Below, piece by piece: positions 10,798 through 21,255 of a DNA stretch of 64,000 bases. Within the stretch, counting starts at the first letter, position 1; every line of letters begins with the position of its first letter. The translations under genes and the position numbers were made by a program. The notes below the pieces were generated by a model. The model did not search any database, was not told where the DNA came from, and worked only from the letters and a program-made list of their open reading frames with translations. Source of the stretch: Linanthus parryae (Eukaryota > Streptophyta > Magnoliopsida > Ericales > Polemoniaceae); contig JALGPY010000006.1 in NCBI GenBank assembly GCA_023055425.1, forward strand, positions 76,568,435-76,632,434. Direction: 5' to 3'.

Positions 10798-12295
10798 AAG
10801 ACCCTTGAATGTGTTTTGGTTGGTAATTGTTTTGAGTGATGAAAGACAAAGACTAAGACATAAGTAGCAAAGCATCTCAGTTACTCCAAGGCCTTGAGAT
10901 ATTGACTGAACTTCAAAGCCATGAGAGTTATTCTATTCTGCTATATGTTCTAACAGTTCTGTGTTGCAGATTGGATATCTGATTATACAGATCAGGGATT
11001 TACTGCATATACTTATGGATTACGCTATTTATATGTCTAACACAATTGCAGATGATCAGAACAGGAAGAATCAAAGTTATCTGGGTTTAACTTTTAATAT
11101 CTGTGAAGCAGGTTCAGAGCTCCAAGGCTTTGAGATGTGCCTTGAGCTGCTGACAGTTTTTACAGAACTAATTTGATTCTTTCTTGCAGGTTGTGATTCT
11201 TATTATTGTGATTATTCATTGACATGTAAGAGTCTTAAACTTGTTTTCATGATTTATATGTATTAGAAGTTATACAGGTTAATGTTCAAAATCTTTTAAC
11301 CAGTTTTATCAGAAACTGGATAACCAAACAGTCATAGCACTGTTATCTTTCTGGAGTTTGTTGTTGCTGTGTTTCAATGCTGTTGCAGGGTTGTTAAACG
11401 TGCAGGAGCAATCTCAACAAACTCCAAAAGATATCCACTTAGAGCTGTTTGAATTTGAGTTGAAAACAGAAAGAGGATTTGTAGGAACTGAGATCCCAAA
11501 ATCTCTCAATCAGTTGCAGCTGTGGATAAAAGAGACTGGTTTGAATTTTGAAGGTAGAGAGGCTTGCAGAATACTCAGAAAGGTGTGACAAATTCGTGGG
11601 AGATCATTCATTCAAACACACAAACATTCAGGCTTTAATCCAGATTCCAGAAGATCAAATCATTCCAGTTTTCCAGAAGAACATATCCAGGCTTCAACAG
11701 CTCATCTTTTTACTGTGTTCTTCAGTTGTACTTTAATCTGTGTATCTTTAGATTATCTTTAACCTCACTTAACCTAGTGGTTGGTTGTTCAAGTGAACAA
11801 CAAGAGGTTCTTGTTAGCTCAACAGTTAGTAGCTGGAACTAGATAGGTTTGGAACCACAAGCTGTATAGGTGTAAGGGAAATCACTTAGGCTTGAAGATC
11901 TAAGGCTGTTTCTGTGTGAGTAATAAGAAGTGTTTGCCCAATCCTGGTGGGATTAGATCCCTCAGGCAGATATTAGGTCCATTGGGACTGAACTCTGTAA
12001 ATTGCTTTGTGTTCTTTACTTGACAGTTTGATTATTATCTGCTGCACACAACTCAAATCAAACTAGGGTTCAAAAGCTGTTTAGAATTGTTTACAGTTCA
12101 AGGCCTTGAAGCTTTCTATTTTGCCTTTGAAAGTTTCAGACAGTTTACTAAAATCTCAAGGCCTTGAGATTTGAGTTTCACACAAAGTCATTATGTTAAA
12201 ATTTGAATTTTGCAAAAAGTTTTCATACTCTATTCAACCCCCCCCCCCTTCTAGAGTTTGTAGGTCCTGTATTTAGTCTACATTACACACTTTCA
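10798..12295 (+). mobile_element. Solo Sirevirus-like LTR
   Basis: About 1.5 kb starting TGTTGAGTCAAAG and ending ACACTTTCA. It has the landmarks of the element A/B LTRs in the same order on the plus strand: AAGTGAACAACA, AACTAGATAGGT, the C-run before TTCTAGAGT, and CTACATTAC near the end. It also has the AAGGCCTTGA palindromes (TTCAAGGCCTTGAA at 12098-12111 and a perfect 22-bp palindrome centred on AAGGCCTT at 12151-12172). No internal region follows. Flanks are CCTCC and TCTCC, a 4-of-5 match, so the target duplication is only suggestive. Small open frames inside are chance. Confidence 0.65.
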
Positions 12296-12355
12296 TCTCC
12301 ATCTCCTGGTAACCCCCCACCTCTACCATAATCTCCCACTCTAAACCTATATAGT

Positions 12356-12656
12356 CACTATCAAACAAAATCCTACAACCTGTTTCCATTGACAGCACCT
12401 TTCATCCCACATAAAGTTAAGATTCTGCCAAGCATGTCAATTTTAGGAGACAACACAATACCTCATGTCAATCTGGAGGATGCTCCAGGAAAAAGAAGAC
12501 CAGGTTTGTCGTTTAAAGATAGAGTGGAGCAATTTGTGATCTCCAATAACTGGTGCATTCCTCTCCCACTCATACCATCTCCCAGAGAAAACATAGCCAC
12601 CATCATGATTCACCTGCAGGCCCCAACACCATGGAACTCAGAACCCAAATTCAGAC

Positions 12657-12710
<54 letters not shown>

Positions 12711-13301
12711 CAGTTCTGAGCACATATGTTTTTGAAGGGTGATACATGGATTTTCTCTTCCAGCGCCAAAACTCCATTCTCTGCAGGTGGAATTTCTTCA
12801 TTCACGGTCGTTCGAAAAGAGAGAGTGAGAGAAAGAGAGAAAGACGGCGTTGGTGGCGAGTGTGTAAGATGAGTTAGCTAGGGTTCATGGATAGATCGAT
12901 ATTCGATATGGAGGCCGAAAGGGGGGAGTAATGGAGGGGGGGAATTGTTAGTTGTAGAGAAGATTAGGTGAATTTAACTTTTTTGTATGAATTGATTTTA
13001 CCTCCAACATTTGGTGAGATTTCATTTCCCTCCCCAAAAGTTAGCGAATTTAATTTCCCGCCAAAATTTTGGTCAAAATTGTGTTTAGATCCACCGACGA
13101 CAATAGTACATGTCGTCAATAATTTTAGATTTCGGATGACTAGTCGTTTTCCCACAACAGAATCACAGTTGGTCTTAAAAAATCTGAAAGACGACCATCT
13201 TGACGACAAACAGAAAAAACGACAGTTTGTACTACTTTTAAAGACCATAATCCTGGTTGTCGGAATGAAACTCGTCGCTAAAAGCAGGATTTGTTGTAGT
13301 G
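12356..13301. mobile_element. Probable non-autonomous CACTA-type transposon
   Basis: The right end reads (inverted) CACTACAACAAATCCTGC, a typical En/Spm CACTA terminus. The left end reads CACTATCAAACAAAATCC. The flanks are AGT at 12353-12355 and AGT at 13302-13304, the 3-bp duplication expected for this superfamily. The interior has a (GA)n microsatellite (12670-12703), an unrecognised ORF-like stretch (12389-12742), and, near the right end, repeated GACGAC-type motifs. No transposase. The left terminus match is modest, so the boundary is less sure than the right end. Confidence 0.55.
12670..12703. repeat. (GA)n microsatellite
   Basis: An uninterrupted GA run following a short TG run (12658-12669), inside the CACTA-like element. 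The Arg-Glu frames across it are artefacts. Confidence 0.95.
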
Positions 13302-13304
13302 AGT

Positions 13305-15183
13305 AGGTGGGTCAAAAGGCCGAGGAGAGAGAGAGAGAGAGGAAAGGGGTGGAAATAAGCAGTACTGTGCTATTGAGAAGAGAGACAGCTTATTGGAAGT
13401 AATTCGGCAATTCACATAGAATAATATTTGTGTAAGGTGCAAAAAGGTTACGTCCTATTTGTGCTAGTCAAACTAGGGATATCAATGGGAGACACGTGGT
13501 CGTACGGACGACCTACGGCCCATTATGAGGCTACGTGCCCTAAATCTCTTGAGACTTTCATGGATGACGTCATACAAGTACAAAGAAGATGGTAGAGCTA
13601 GTCCACTGCACAAAATGTACTAGTCGCTTATGGGACAGATCCCATATGCGACAGGCCTTATTCCAGCCTCCAAACCATTAGAACCCCTGGCTCCCGTGCT
13701 AGGTATGAGATGCGATGGACCCTGTCTTATAGTCAATCCAAGTGCAATGTGGCATGATATGTTGCTTTCGTACTAGAGCTCTGATGACACATGTAGGTTG
13801 CTGATGGGCCCATGTCGCAGTGACCCAGTGCTTCATTCTTGGCTGTCTACAAGGCTCTCTTCTACCATCTCTGAGTACAAAATTTTGGGTTCGATTCGTA
13901 ACCCAAAGTTCGATTTGTATGGCGGTTCGTCGTTTGATTGGTCCTTGGAAAGTAAGATTGTGGTGATTAGTTGATGTTTTGGTTTGGGTCTGAGAGTTAG
14001 AAGGTCATTGTTGGGTGTGGTGGTGGTTGGGCCTCAATCTGAGAGTGTGAGGGTGGTGTTGTTGACTTAGGTGGAGGTGGGATGATTCCGATATGGTTTT
14101 TGTTGTCAGAATCTCGAATTGGTTGCCGATTTCTGGAAATAGTTTCAGTCTTCCCCTTTGGTGGTCTCTATCTCCCAATATTGAATAGTAGACAGTGGAG
14201 GTCACGATGTTGGTTGGGTCAGGGTTTTGATGGTTGAATTTGAATGAGGTGGAGGAAGTGGAGTGGAAGCAACAACAGAGGGGAGGGGGGGAGTTCACAG
14301 GATTCTGGGTTGTCGGTGGTGATAGCAGTGGTGTGTCTTTGGTTTTTAAATTTTTATGTACTTGGCAAATTTGACCCTAAAAGAAAGGTACGGTCGTTTG
14401 GAAAATCTACAAAAGTCAAATTCCATACTCTCTGAAATTAGGGAGGGCAACACGAAATTTTTAGAACGGGGGGCAAAATGTGACAGTTACGGTAAAGTGG
14501 GGGTGGACAATGTTCTTAATTTGATTTCTAGGGGCTACGAATTGAAGTACCAATTTGCTGGATTCGTCGGCTCTGATTCCAAATTGAGTTTCTAGGTTAG
14601 AATTTTAAGGTCAGTTGATGGGTCGAATTCAGGTTATTTGGTGTGGGAATCAGTGAGTTTTGGATATGGTGGTTATGGTGCCAAAGGCGGTAAATTGGGT
14701 TTATGGGTAGGTGTTTGGGAGGTATGTTCCGGATTGAATAGATGAAGGGAGAGATAAGTTCTTGGTGGTTTGGGATGAAGCCTGGCTTGTTTGGATGCTT
14801 GGATATCTGGTTTTCAAGAAGGTTTGGCGGTCATGACGTATTTATTTTTGGTTTGAGGGTAAAAAATACAATTTGGTAAAATATAAGGAATGCGATGAGA
14901 GGGTAAAATTGTATTTTCACTCAAATGCGTCAATAAATATGGATGGCCGTCTGGGTTTGGTACTTGATTTAAAACAATTTCAAACTATGATTGATATAAA
15001 TGTTGTAATTGAAACTATGGGTATCAGATCAGTACAAAAAGTAAATTATGGGTACCGAGGATGCAATTTAGACTAGATATGTATTTGTATAGATCCCTCC
15101 ACTCAGAATTATAATGTAGTTTGATTACATCAAACTGAAGTTGCTGTGGAGTTAAAAAGACAGTTGACAAACAACCCACAAAC
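13305..15183. other. Intergenic region, no recognisable gene
   Basis: No open frame here looks like a protein. The part 13860-14340 is G/T-rich on the plus strand and resembles UTR or intron sequence; 14340-15070 is AT-rich. The C2 gene ends at 15302 on the minus strand, so the last ~120 bp before it is its likely 3' untranslated region. Confidence 0.5.
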
Positions 15184-15301
15184 TCAAGGAAACTCAACAA
15201 AAGCTTTCTTCGAACTTAAAAGACAGAGAACAGAAACATAAAAACTGAAACTCCACACCAAGACCCACAACTTGATCATACCAACACGATCATCCAGAAA
15301 A

Positions 15302-15952
15302 TCACGCCTCAGTCGCCTTCGGTGAAGAGTCATTACGACCCAGCTTGAGATTGATGTTAAAAGAATGGGATCCAATGCTAAACGACTTGGATCCACCGTC
15401 ATCTACTGCATCTGACAAGTCCGAAGCCACTTTAACCACCGCGTCAGCACGAGGGTCATTTTTCTCACAGCACGAACAGATTAGCCCCAATTTCTCCCAA
15501 AAGGTCCACGGTTCGTCCACAGTTTCATGATGATGATGGTCCCCAAAAGCATAAGAGAGAGTCAACTCTCCTTGCGACTCAACCGAACCCTTATGCACCT
15601 TATAGATCGCGGTAGTCCATTCCCCTCCTTCATTAGATTTAGAATCATCGTGGAGTTGCTTGATCGACGTTGTGACCTCTCCAATGTAACGGTCGCCCAG
15701 TGTGCGGTGACAGTACAGCTGGACAACAATCGCGGTGCCTTCTTCGTGCAACGCTGTCTCGTCCACAGTGAAGTTGGTGGTGAAGTTCCATACGGGGTTG
15801 CTACCGTTTTCCAAGTCTACCGGTGTATGAACCTCTGTTTCTTTCACGCCAGCTATTGATATAATTGCGTAAGCTTTCAGCTGTAGCAATTCTCGGACAT
15901 TTTCAAGGTTGTGAGCTGACACCACCGTGATCTTCAAGGTTGTCAAACCCAT
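15302..15952 (-). CDS. C2-domain protein, SRC2-like
   Basis: Intact 216-residue single-exon gene. One C2 domain fills about residues 1-125, starting TTLKITVVSAHNLENV, with core strands KAYAIISIAG, NPVWNFTTNFTV, VVQLYCHRTLGDRYIGEV and GELTLSYAFG. C2 domains of the plant SRC2/BAP family bind membranes or partner proteins, often in stress or defence signalling. In loop 1 the Asp pair that normally holds calcium (DxxxxxD) is replaced (NVRELLQLKAY), so calcium binding is probably weak or absent; that is inference. A four-His run follows the domain, then WTFWEKLGLICSCCEKN and a low-complexity Ser/Asp-rich tail. The Met at 15952 is the first possible start and begins the domain. It is flanked by transposons on both sides. 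Confidence 0.85.
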   Translation of the reverse strand: MGLTTLKITVVSAHNLENVRELLQLKAYAIISIAGVKETEVHTPVDLENGSNPVWNFTTNFTVDETALHEEGTAIVVQLYCHRTLGDRYIGEVTTSIKQLHDDSKSNEGGEWTTAIYKVHKGSVESQGELTLSYAFGDHHHHETVDEPWTFWEKLGLICSCCEKNDPRADAVVKVASDLSDAVDDGGSKSFSIGSHSFNINLKLGRNDSSPKATEA

Positions 15953-16034
15953 GTTAAAGAGGGGATTGTTGGAGTGACAGAAATATTTAGTGATGTTTGA
16001 AGTGTGTGAGGGACTATGGCGAACTTTATCATTT

Positions 16035-16042
16035 CTTATATA
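16035..16042 (-). promoter_or_regulatory. TATA box of the C2 gene
   Basis: TATATAAG on the minus strand, 83 bp upstream of the start codon at 15952, leaving a short 5' leader of roughly 50 nt. It is the only TATA-like element near this start and a good plant consensus match. Confidence 0.65.
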
Positions 16043-16341
16043 CTACTAAGACTGCTATATTTCACGTGATTATTTAAGTTTTTTTTTTTTTTTTTGAGAA
16101 TTAATTAATTATTTATTTAAGTTATTTGGCCATGCTGTAGTCATTACTTAAGTTATTTAACCATTAACTTATCAATCATTTTGCTAATACGTGGAATGAT
16201 CTTATTTATGAATCTGAGTTACTTTGTGTGAACACGATCTTCTGATTATTACTTCTACCCGACGACCTCCGTGTTTGTTTTACTTTATTTGGGTTTACAC
16301 TATCATCAAGGTCATAAATTATGTTAAAGTTCTATTAGGTA

Positions 16342-16601
16342 CTACCTCCGTTTCGTCTGTTTCGTCTGCGTTTGACTTTTTAACCCGTAACTGAGTCACT
16401 TTGACTTGGTGATTTGGGTGCCAAAACGATGCAATTTTTTAACAATTTTTTCATCGTATTTTAGAATAAACTTTCTTCTATAACACCATGCAAAAATTAC
16501 CAAATTCTTGTATCGTTTTGCTAATCAAATCACCGGATGAAAGTAACTCAGTGAATAGTGACAAAAAGTGAAGTAGGCTGAAACAGGCGAAACAGAGGTA
16601 G
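16342..16601. mobile_element. Stowaway-type MITE
   Basis: 260-bp near-complete inverted repeat, ends CTACCTCCGTTTCG and (inverted) CTACCTCTGTTTCG, flanked by TA at 16340-16341 and 16602-16603. Inner arms contain AGTCACTTTGAC-like blocks shared by the other family members in the window. Confidence 0.85.
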
Positions 16602-16939
16602 TATGACATTATTGCATAATTAAACATTTTGGAGGCACAACAACATCATTATGAAATTATTAGTAGTCAATTCAGAGCCAACTATCAACTTCTTTTTTTT
16701 ATTTGATCACAGAGACACGTATTCATTTTTCTTGATTTTGGTTTAGCGACTAGTTCACATTTACAAGTCAATTCATATCCGAATGCTGGCATCTGTAAAA
16801 TCAGAACCTTGTTATATGGCGGGAGAGGTTGAGATACCTGGTCATGCGGTTAAAAAGTGATTTCACAAAATTTAAGGCAAGAGAATAAGGAATAAAATGA
16901 CCTTTTACGATTTTTCGCTCATTAATATGAAATTGAAGT

Positions 16940-17240
16940 TAACGAATGGTACATGTTCGCAATAAAATTAAAATTTGAGGACCTCATTGCTGAATTGAAA
17001 GTATTAATGGGGCAAAACAGTCTAGTGAAATTTGTCCTAGCCCGAGCCCGAGTTCTGTCGAGACTGCCCAAGCCTCGCGCGGGTTGGACGGGTTGGCAAC
17101 CCTGTCATAGCCCGAGTTCTGTCGAGGCTTCCCAAGCCCAGTCCAGCCCGAGGTAAGAGCATCGTGAACCCGTTCGGGCCCAAGTTCGTACAAATCAATT
17201 CGGGTTCGGGCTGAATGCGGGCTAGTAAATTAAACTTAAT
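16940..17240. mobile_element. Possible hAT-element relic (GC-rich island)
   Basis: GC-rich patch in AT-rich DNA, with CGGGTTGGCAACCCTG near 17090-17105 (resembling an hAT terminus) and a direct repeat of AGCCCGAGTTCTGTCGAG (near 17039 and 17105). There is further CGGGC/GCCCG-rich sequence to 17225. No target duplication found. The open frames across it are not protein-like. Confidence 0.35.
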
Positions 17241-17416
17241 ACATTTTTCTAAAACACAAGAGAATAATAAATTGTTTGTGAAAAACAAATCAACTAGTTC
17301 GAGAACAAAACCATGATTAAAAACATCGTTAAAATTTAAATAACAGTTTGGGTAGAAGACACACCCCCCCCCCCCCCCTCTTCACGTCTGACACAACTAC
17401 TGTTTCAACCCTTCTA

Positions 17417-17670
17417 CCACTCTGTCCCTGCTCTTTCTTCCCAATTTGACTTTTGTCACTATTCACTGGGTCACTTTGACCCGGTGATTTGAATAGCAAA
17501 CCGTTGCAATTTTTTGATAATCTTTTTATGGTGTTGTAGAGTAAAAATTACTCTATAATACGGTGAAAAAATTATCAAAAACTCGTATTATTTTGTTATA
17601 TAAATCACCCGGTCAAAGTGACTCAGATACGAGTCAAAAAATAAGATTGGGAAGAAAGAGCAGATTGTAC
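17417..17670. mobile_element. Stowaway-type MITE
   Basis: 254-bp inverted repeat of the same family as 16342-16601 (GCTCTTTCTTCCCAA at left, its complement at right), flanked by TA at 17415-17416 and 17671-17672. Inner block GGTCACTTTGACCCGGTGAT. Confidence 0.8.
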
Positions 17671-17689
17671 TATGGAAAAATACCCTTTC

Positions 17690-18290
17690 ATTTTGTGGTC
17701 CAAATTTCACACCACACCACTATTATGCCATCATTTCATGCTCTACGAAGGCTTTGTCCCCAAAAACAACTACTTCATGGATCCTCTACCCCAGTCGAGC
17801 AACATCGCATTTTTTATCATTGCATCAACTTAAGGGGGTGAAAGCGTCTTTTATCATAATATTTTAGGTAAAGAATAAAATAATACATTTACCAATAATT
17901 AGTTTCTCTACTTTTTTTTTCCGATTTTTATATAGATGCCTACCGCATGTGCAAATACTAGAATTCCTCAATATAAACTACTCGGGTTTGATGGAAAGAC
18001 ACATTAACTGCTCGGGTTTGATGGAAAGACACTTCCACCCCCTTCTTATTTGGGAATGAACACTTTTGCACCTTCAAGCTGCCAAATTTTACTATACCTA
18101 CCACCCGTAATTGTGACGCTTAGGGGTGAGATTTTGTCACTGATAGTAGTTTTTGGGATAATTTTTTCTTCTTAGAGAATCAAATTACAAATTGCGTGGT
18201 GTAAGTGTCCTGGATTTTTGCAACTATAGAGGTATAGTGTCGTTTGAAACATAGAAGGGGTCAAAGTGTCTTTTACTGTAAGCACATACC
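17690..18290. repeat. Inverted-repeat fragments, MITE-like
   Basis: Two sets of facing repeats. GACACTTCCACCCCCTTCT near 18025 faces its approximate complement (AGAAGGGGTCAAAGTGTC) near 18255-18273, and a related CCCTTTCA/TGAAAGCGTC pair brackets 17690-17850. A unit with CTCGGGTTTGATGGAAAG is tandemly duplicated near 17982 and 18011. Probably decayed MITEs; superfamily not determined. Confidence 0.4.
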
Positions 18291-18400
18291 TACAAAAGTT
18301 GACTCAACTTCTGTGATCATAAAATACGAAAGCTAAGGTGTGAGCAGAAACTATACATATTGTTTCATACAGTGTTTGACTGCATTATAAATATCATATA

Positions 18401-18647
18401 CCACTCCGCCTCTGCTCTTTGTTCTCATTTTGACTTTTATCACTACTCACTGTGTCACTTTGACTCATTAATTTGGATAGCAAAATAATCCAAATTTTTG
18501 ATAATCTTTTTATGGTGTTGTAAAATAAAAAGTTCTCCATAATACGGTAAAAATAATATAAAAAAAAAACGCATCGTTTTGCTATCCAAATCACTCCGTC
18601 AAACTGACTCAAAAGTCAAATCCGAACAAAGAGTAGTGACGGAGTGG
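18401..18647. mobile_element. Stowaway-type MITE, slightly decayed
   Basis: 247-bp inverted repeat, ends CCACTCCGCCTCTG and (inverted) CCACTCCGTCACTA. The left TA is at 18399-18400; the right duplication has become TG. Same inner arms as the other Stowaway copies. Confidence 0.75.
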
Positions 18648-18712
18648 TGCATTTTATCTCATCTTAATCATTCATTTTTACTTTTACCTGAAAGTTCGTA
18701 CAACTGGTATAA

Positions 18713-19391
18713 GAGCATCTCCAATGAAGTGCTAAAAGTTGTTCTGATTCTATAATTATTGAATTGGGATGCTCCAATGGGGTGTAAAGTTGTGGCAATT
18801 GTAAATTTTTTAACATTATGTTATACTTGGTTTCAAATTTGAAACCAAGTATAGGATTGTGCTAAAGATAGAACACATATTCAATCCATTGATCTCTAGA
18901 TTTTATTTATATGTTTGTCATTTTGACCGCATTAAACCATCACATTTAAAGTTTGAAACCAATCTGCACAAGGTCGTGGCAAGTCTTTTACTCCTAATCA
19001 AAATGTTGCACTTTGTAAGTCTTGGTTAAGTAACACTCACAATCCAAGTGTAGGAATTTTGGGATAGAATTTCGGGAAATTATATTTTCCCCTGAAATTC
19101 TGCTCATAGTTTCAGATGTAGTTCTATAATTAATGCAATAATTTTATGTCAAGATAATTACAAAGGTAGGTGTTAAATTTGATTACATTACCAAAGAGGT
19201 TTCGTTATTATGGTAGTTCATGGAGTATATAATTTGTGTTTAGAATAAAAAAATTGTTTTAATTTGAAATAGCATTTGAAATAGAATTCCATGTCATATA
19301 TACAGTGGAGCATGAAATGCTATAAATGTCCAAATTCACTATTAATGTCCTAAATTTAGCATTAGAATTGAGATCTCCATTGGAGATGCTC
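18713..19391. mobile_element. Tourist/PIF-Harbinger-type MITE
   Basis: Terminal inverted repeats GAGCATCTCCAATGAAG (left) and GAGCATCTCCAATGGAG (right, inverted), flanked by the 3-bp duplication TAA at 18710-18712 and 19392-19394, as expected for PIF/Harbinger. 679 bp, AT-rich, no transposase. Confidence 0.75.
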
Positions 19392-19509
19392 TAACTAAGT
19401 ATGTTGGGCTTTATGGATGAGATATCCTGAAAATTCGTACCACATCTACAACATCATCCAGAATAAGGACTTGAATAGAGTGGTGGTGGGGGAAAAAATT
19501 ATATACCCT

Positions 19510-19978
19510 GTGACGAATTTAAAAGTAATGTAATACTTTCAAATTCAAGTTCAGGCACATTCAAGTTCACATGTGGCATATTTTCCTATTTCAAATTTTG
19601 CCCCAGGAAAATTGTTGGGGTAATTCAAATGTAGCTAGCTAGTAGCTGCGTTGACTTAGTTCAAGGAAGCTACGGAGTTGTTTCCTAATCAGTTTTGGTA
19701 ACGTTTTGGCACACTTTGACCATAAGTCGGGACCCTAAGGTCTATATAAGTGTGTAGAATGTGAGTAGACTTGTGTATGGTGTATCGGGGTGGCCGTTGT
19801 GGTCGTTGTGGCCACGGTGTGCATTGCAATTGGGTCTCTCTTAACAAAATCTCGAGTTTTCAGGTCGTGGATGTAGCTAGTTTCAATACTGGTGAACCAC
19901 GTTAAATCTTTGCATTTCTCTTCTTGATTTATATGTTTCATTCGTTCTTGCTGGAACACCCCGGGTTATAAGAAACTG
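19510..19978 (+). mobile_element. LTR of unassigned retroelement
   Basis: An LTR-like stretch ending just before a perfect Copia-type primer site. It has a TATA box (TCTATATAAG, around 19740-19750). The left boundary (TGTGACGAATT) is a guess, and no second LTR was found in the window. No polyprotein follows, and the next 700 bp (19991-20710) are G/C-richer DNA with repeated GCGCATCTGG-like words and no gene. A truncated or non-autonomous element is likely. Confidence 0.45.
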
Positions 19979-19990
19979 GTATCAGAGCAA
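19979..19990 (+). other. Primer binding site, tRNA-Met
   Basis: TGGTATCAGAGC, the exact Copia-type site complementary to initiator tRNA-Met, directly after the LTR-like stretch above. Confidence 0.7.
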
Positions 19991-20779
19991 CAACATGGAC
20001 CATCAGGCGCGTGATATTTATCGTGCGCATCTGATCCTTGTTCCTGCACGCATTATGCACGAGGTTTGGTTCTGGCGTGCACCTGGTCTTGGGGAGTGTA
20101 CCATGACAAGCAATTGAGCTCGCATCTGGCGCGATCTGTTTGTGGCGAGCATCTGGGGCGTCGAAGGCATTTGGGGTGCAATCTGGCACAACAATTTGTT
20201 AGGGTACTCGTTATTCGTGCATCAGGTCTAAGTAACATCTGGCACTTGTTGTGGTGCATCTGTCTGCCGCAATTGGGCGCATCGGCAAGATATCCATTCC
20301 TGCCTCAGTGAATACACTCGAGTCTAGTTCTCGGTGGAGCACTTGTTACTTACAGAAGTGCATCCACATCGGGCACATTCGTTGCAGGGAAAACATGGAA
20401 GTCGGAGCAACGATTTGTTGATTTGGGTTTCGCATATAGTTGCGGAAGATCTGCTACGAGAGGCGTGCTCGTTTCTGATTCAGAGAGACGCATTCGGTTC
20501 TGGTTTGACGAGAGAAACATCAGGTTCCGATTTTAGAGGGTTGAGTGGATTCGACACAAGGTGGAGTTTTTGTCTTCAATTGAAGAAGGGGAAAAGTCAT
20601 ATTTTCTTTCCCGAATTTCATCTTCTAAGTAGAAAATTGCATGTGTCGTGGGGGACTACCTAAATGAATAAACTCAAAATAACCTCTCAAAAGAAATACG
20701 TGTTTGAGTGTGTTGGAATTATGCCTTGAAGCTTGAGGTGACTCAAAGGAGGAACAAAGGAAGAGGTTCCCAGAGCCCT

Positions 20780-20960
20780 TCGCACGAAAATAATAGTATT
20801 CGCACAAACAGTCCTCGCACAAATATAAGAAGCACGGAGATAATAAGGAGTCTTCGTGGAGCAGCATGCAGTATCAAAGCACGAAGGGTGTTCGCACGTA
20901 GACAGTGGTCTTCGAACGAAGGTCTTCACACGAAGACTCGGTGTCTTCACACGAAGAAAG
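20780..20960. repeat. Palindrome array in Copia II 5' LTR
   Basis: Many copies of CTTCGCACGAAG-like units (for example CTTCGCACGAA, CTTCGAACGAAG, GTCTTCACACGAAGAC twice at the end). Repeated in the 3' LTR at 25078-25200. Resembles the TCTTCG-ACGAAGA array of LTR E2 although the host LTRs belong to different superfamilies. Confidence 0.75.
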
Positions 20961-21216
20961 TCCTGGAGGTGGAAAATAAGGATGGAAACATTACCTTATG
21001 GTCTCGGGGCAGCTTCGGAGAGTATACATTGATCCTTTGGCGTCCTAGAATAGTGTGTGAGCATTGTAAGACGTTCTCTTGAGTTGAGTAAAGGACCTTC
21101 TTGCCCGTGGACGTAGTTAGCATATTTTGTGCTAGCGAACAACGTAAAACTTGTGTGTTTCATCGTTTTCTTTCATTGTTCGTGAGGCGTGAGTGGGGTG
21201 AGTGTCATAACCAACT

Positions 21217-21228
21217 AGTATCAGAGCT
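21217..21228 (+). other. Primer binding site of Copia II
   Basis: TAGTATCAGAGC, one change from the initiator tRNA-Met site, 3 nt after the 5' LTR. Confidence 0.7.
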
Positions 21229-21255
21229 TAGTTCGTGATCACTCTACCAAGAACA

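Noticed and set aside
11358..11736. Small host genes in 11.3-11.7 kb
   Set aside because: They lie inside a solo Sirevirus-like LTR, and no frame is shared with LTRs A or B.
13860..14450. Protein-coding exon in the G/T-rich region
   Set aside because: Frames are low-complexity His/Ser/Pro without domain motifs or splice-site logic.
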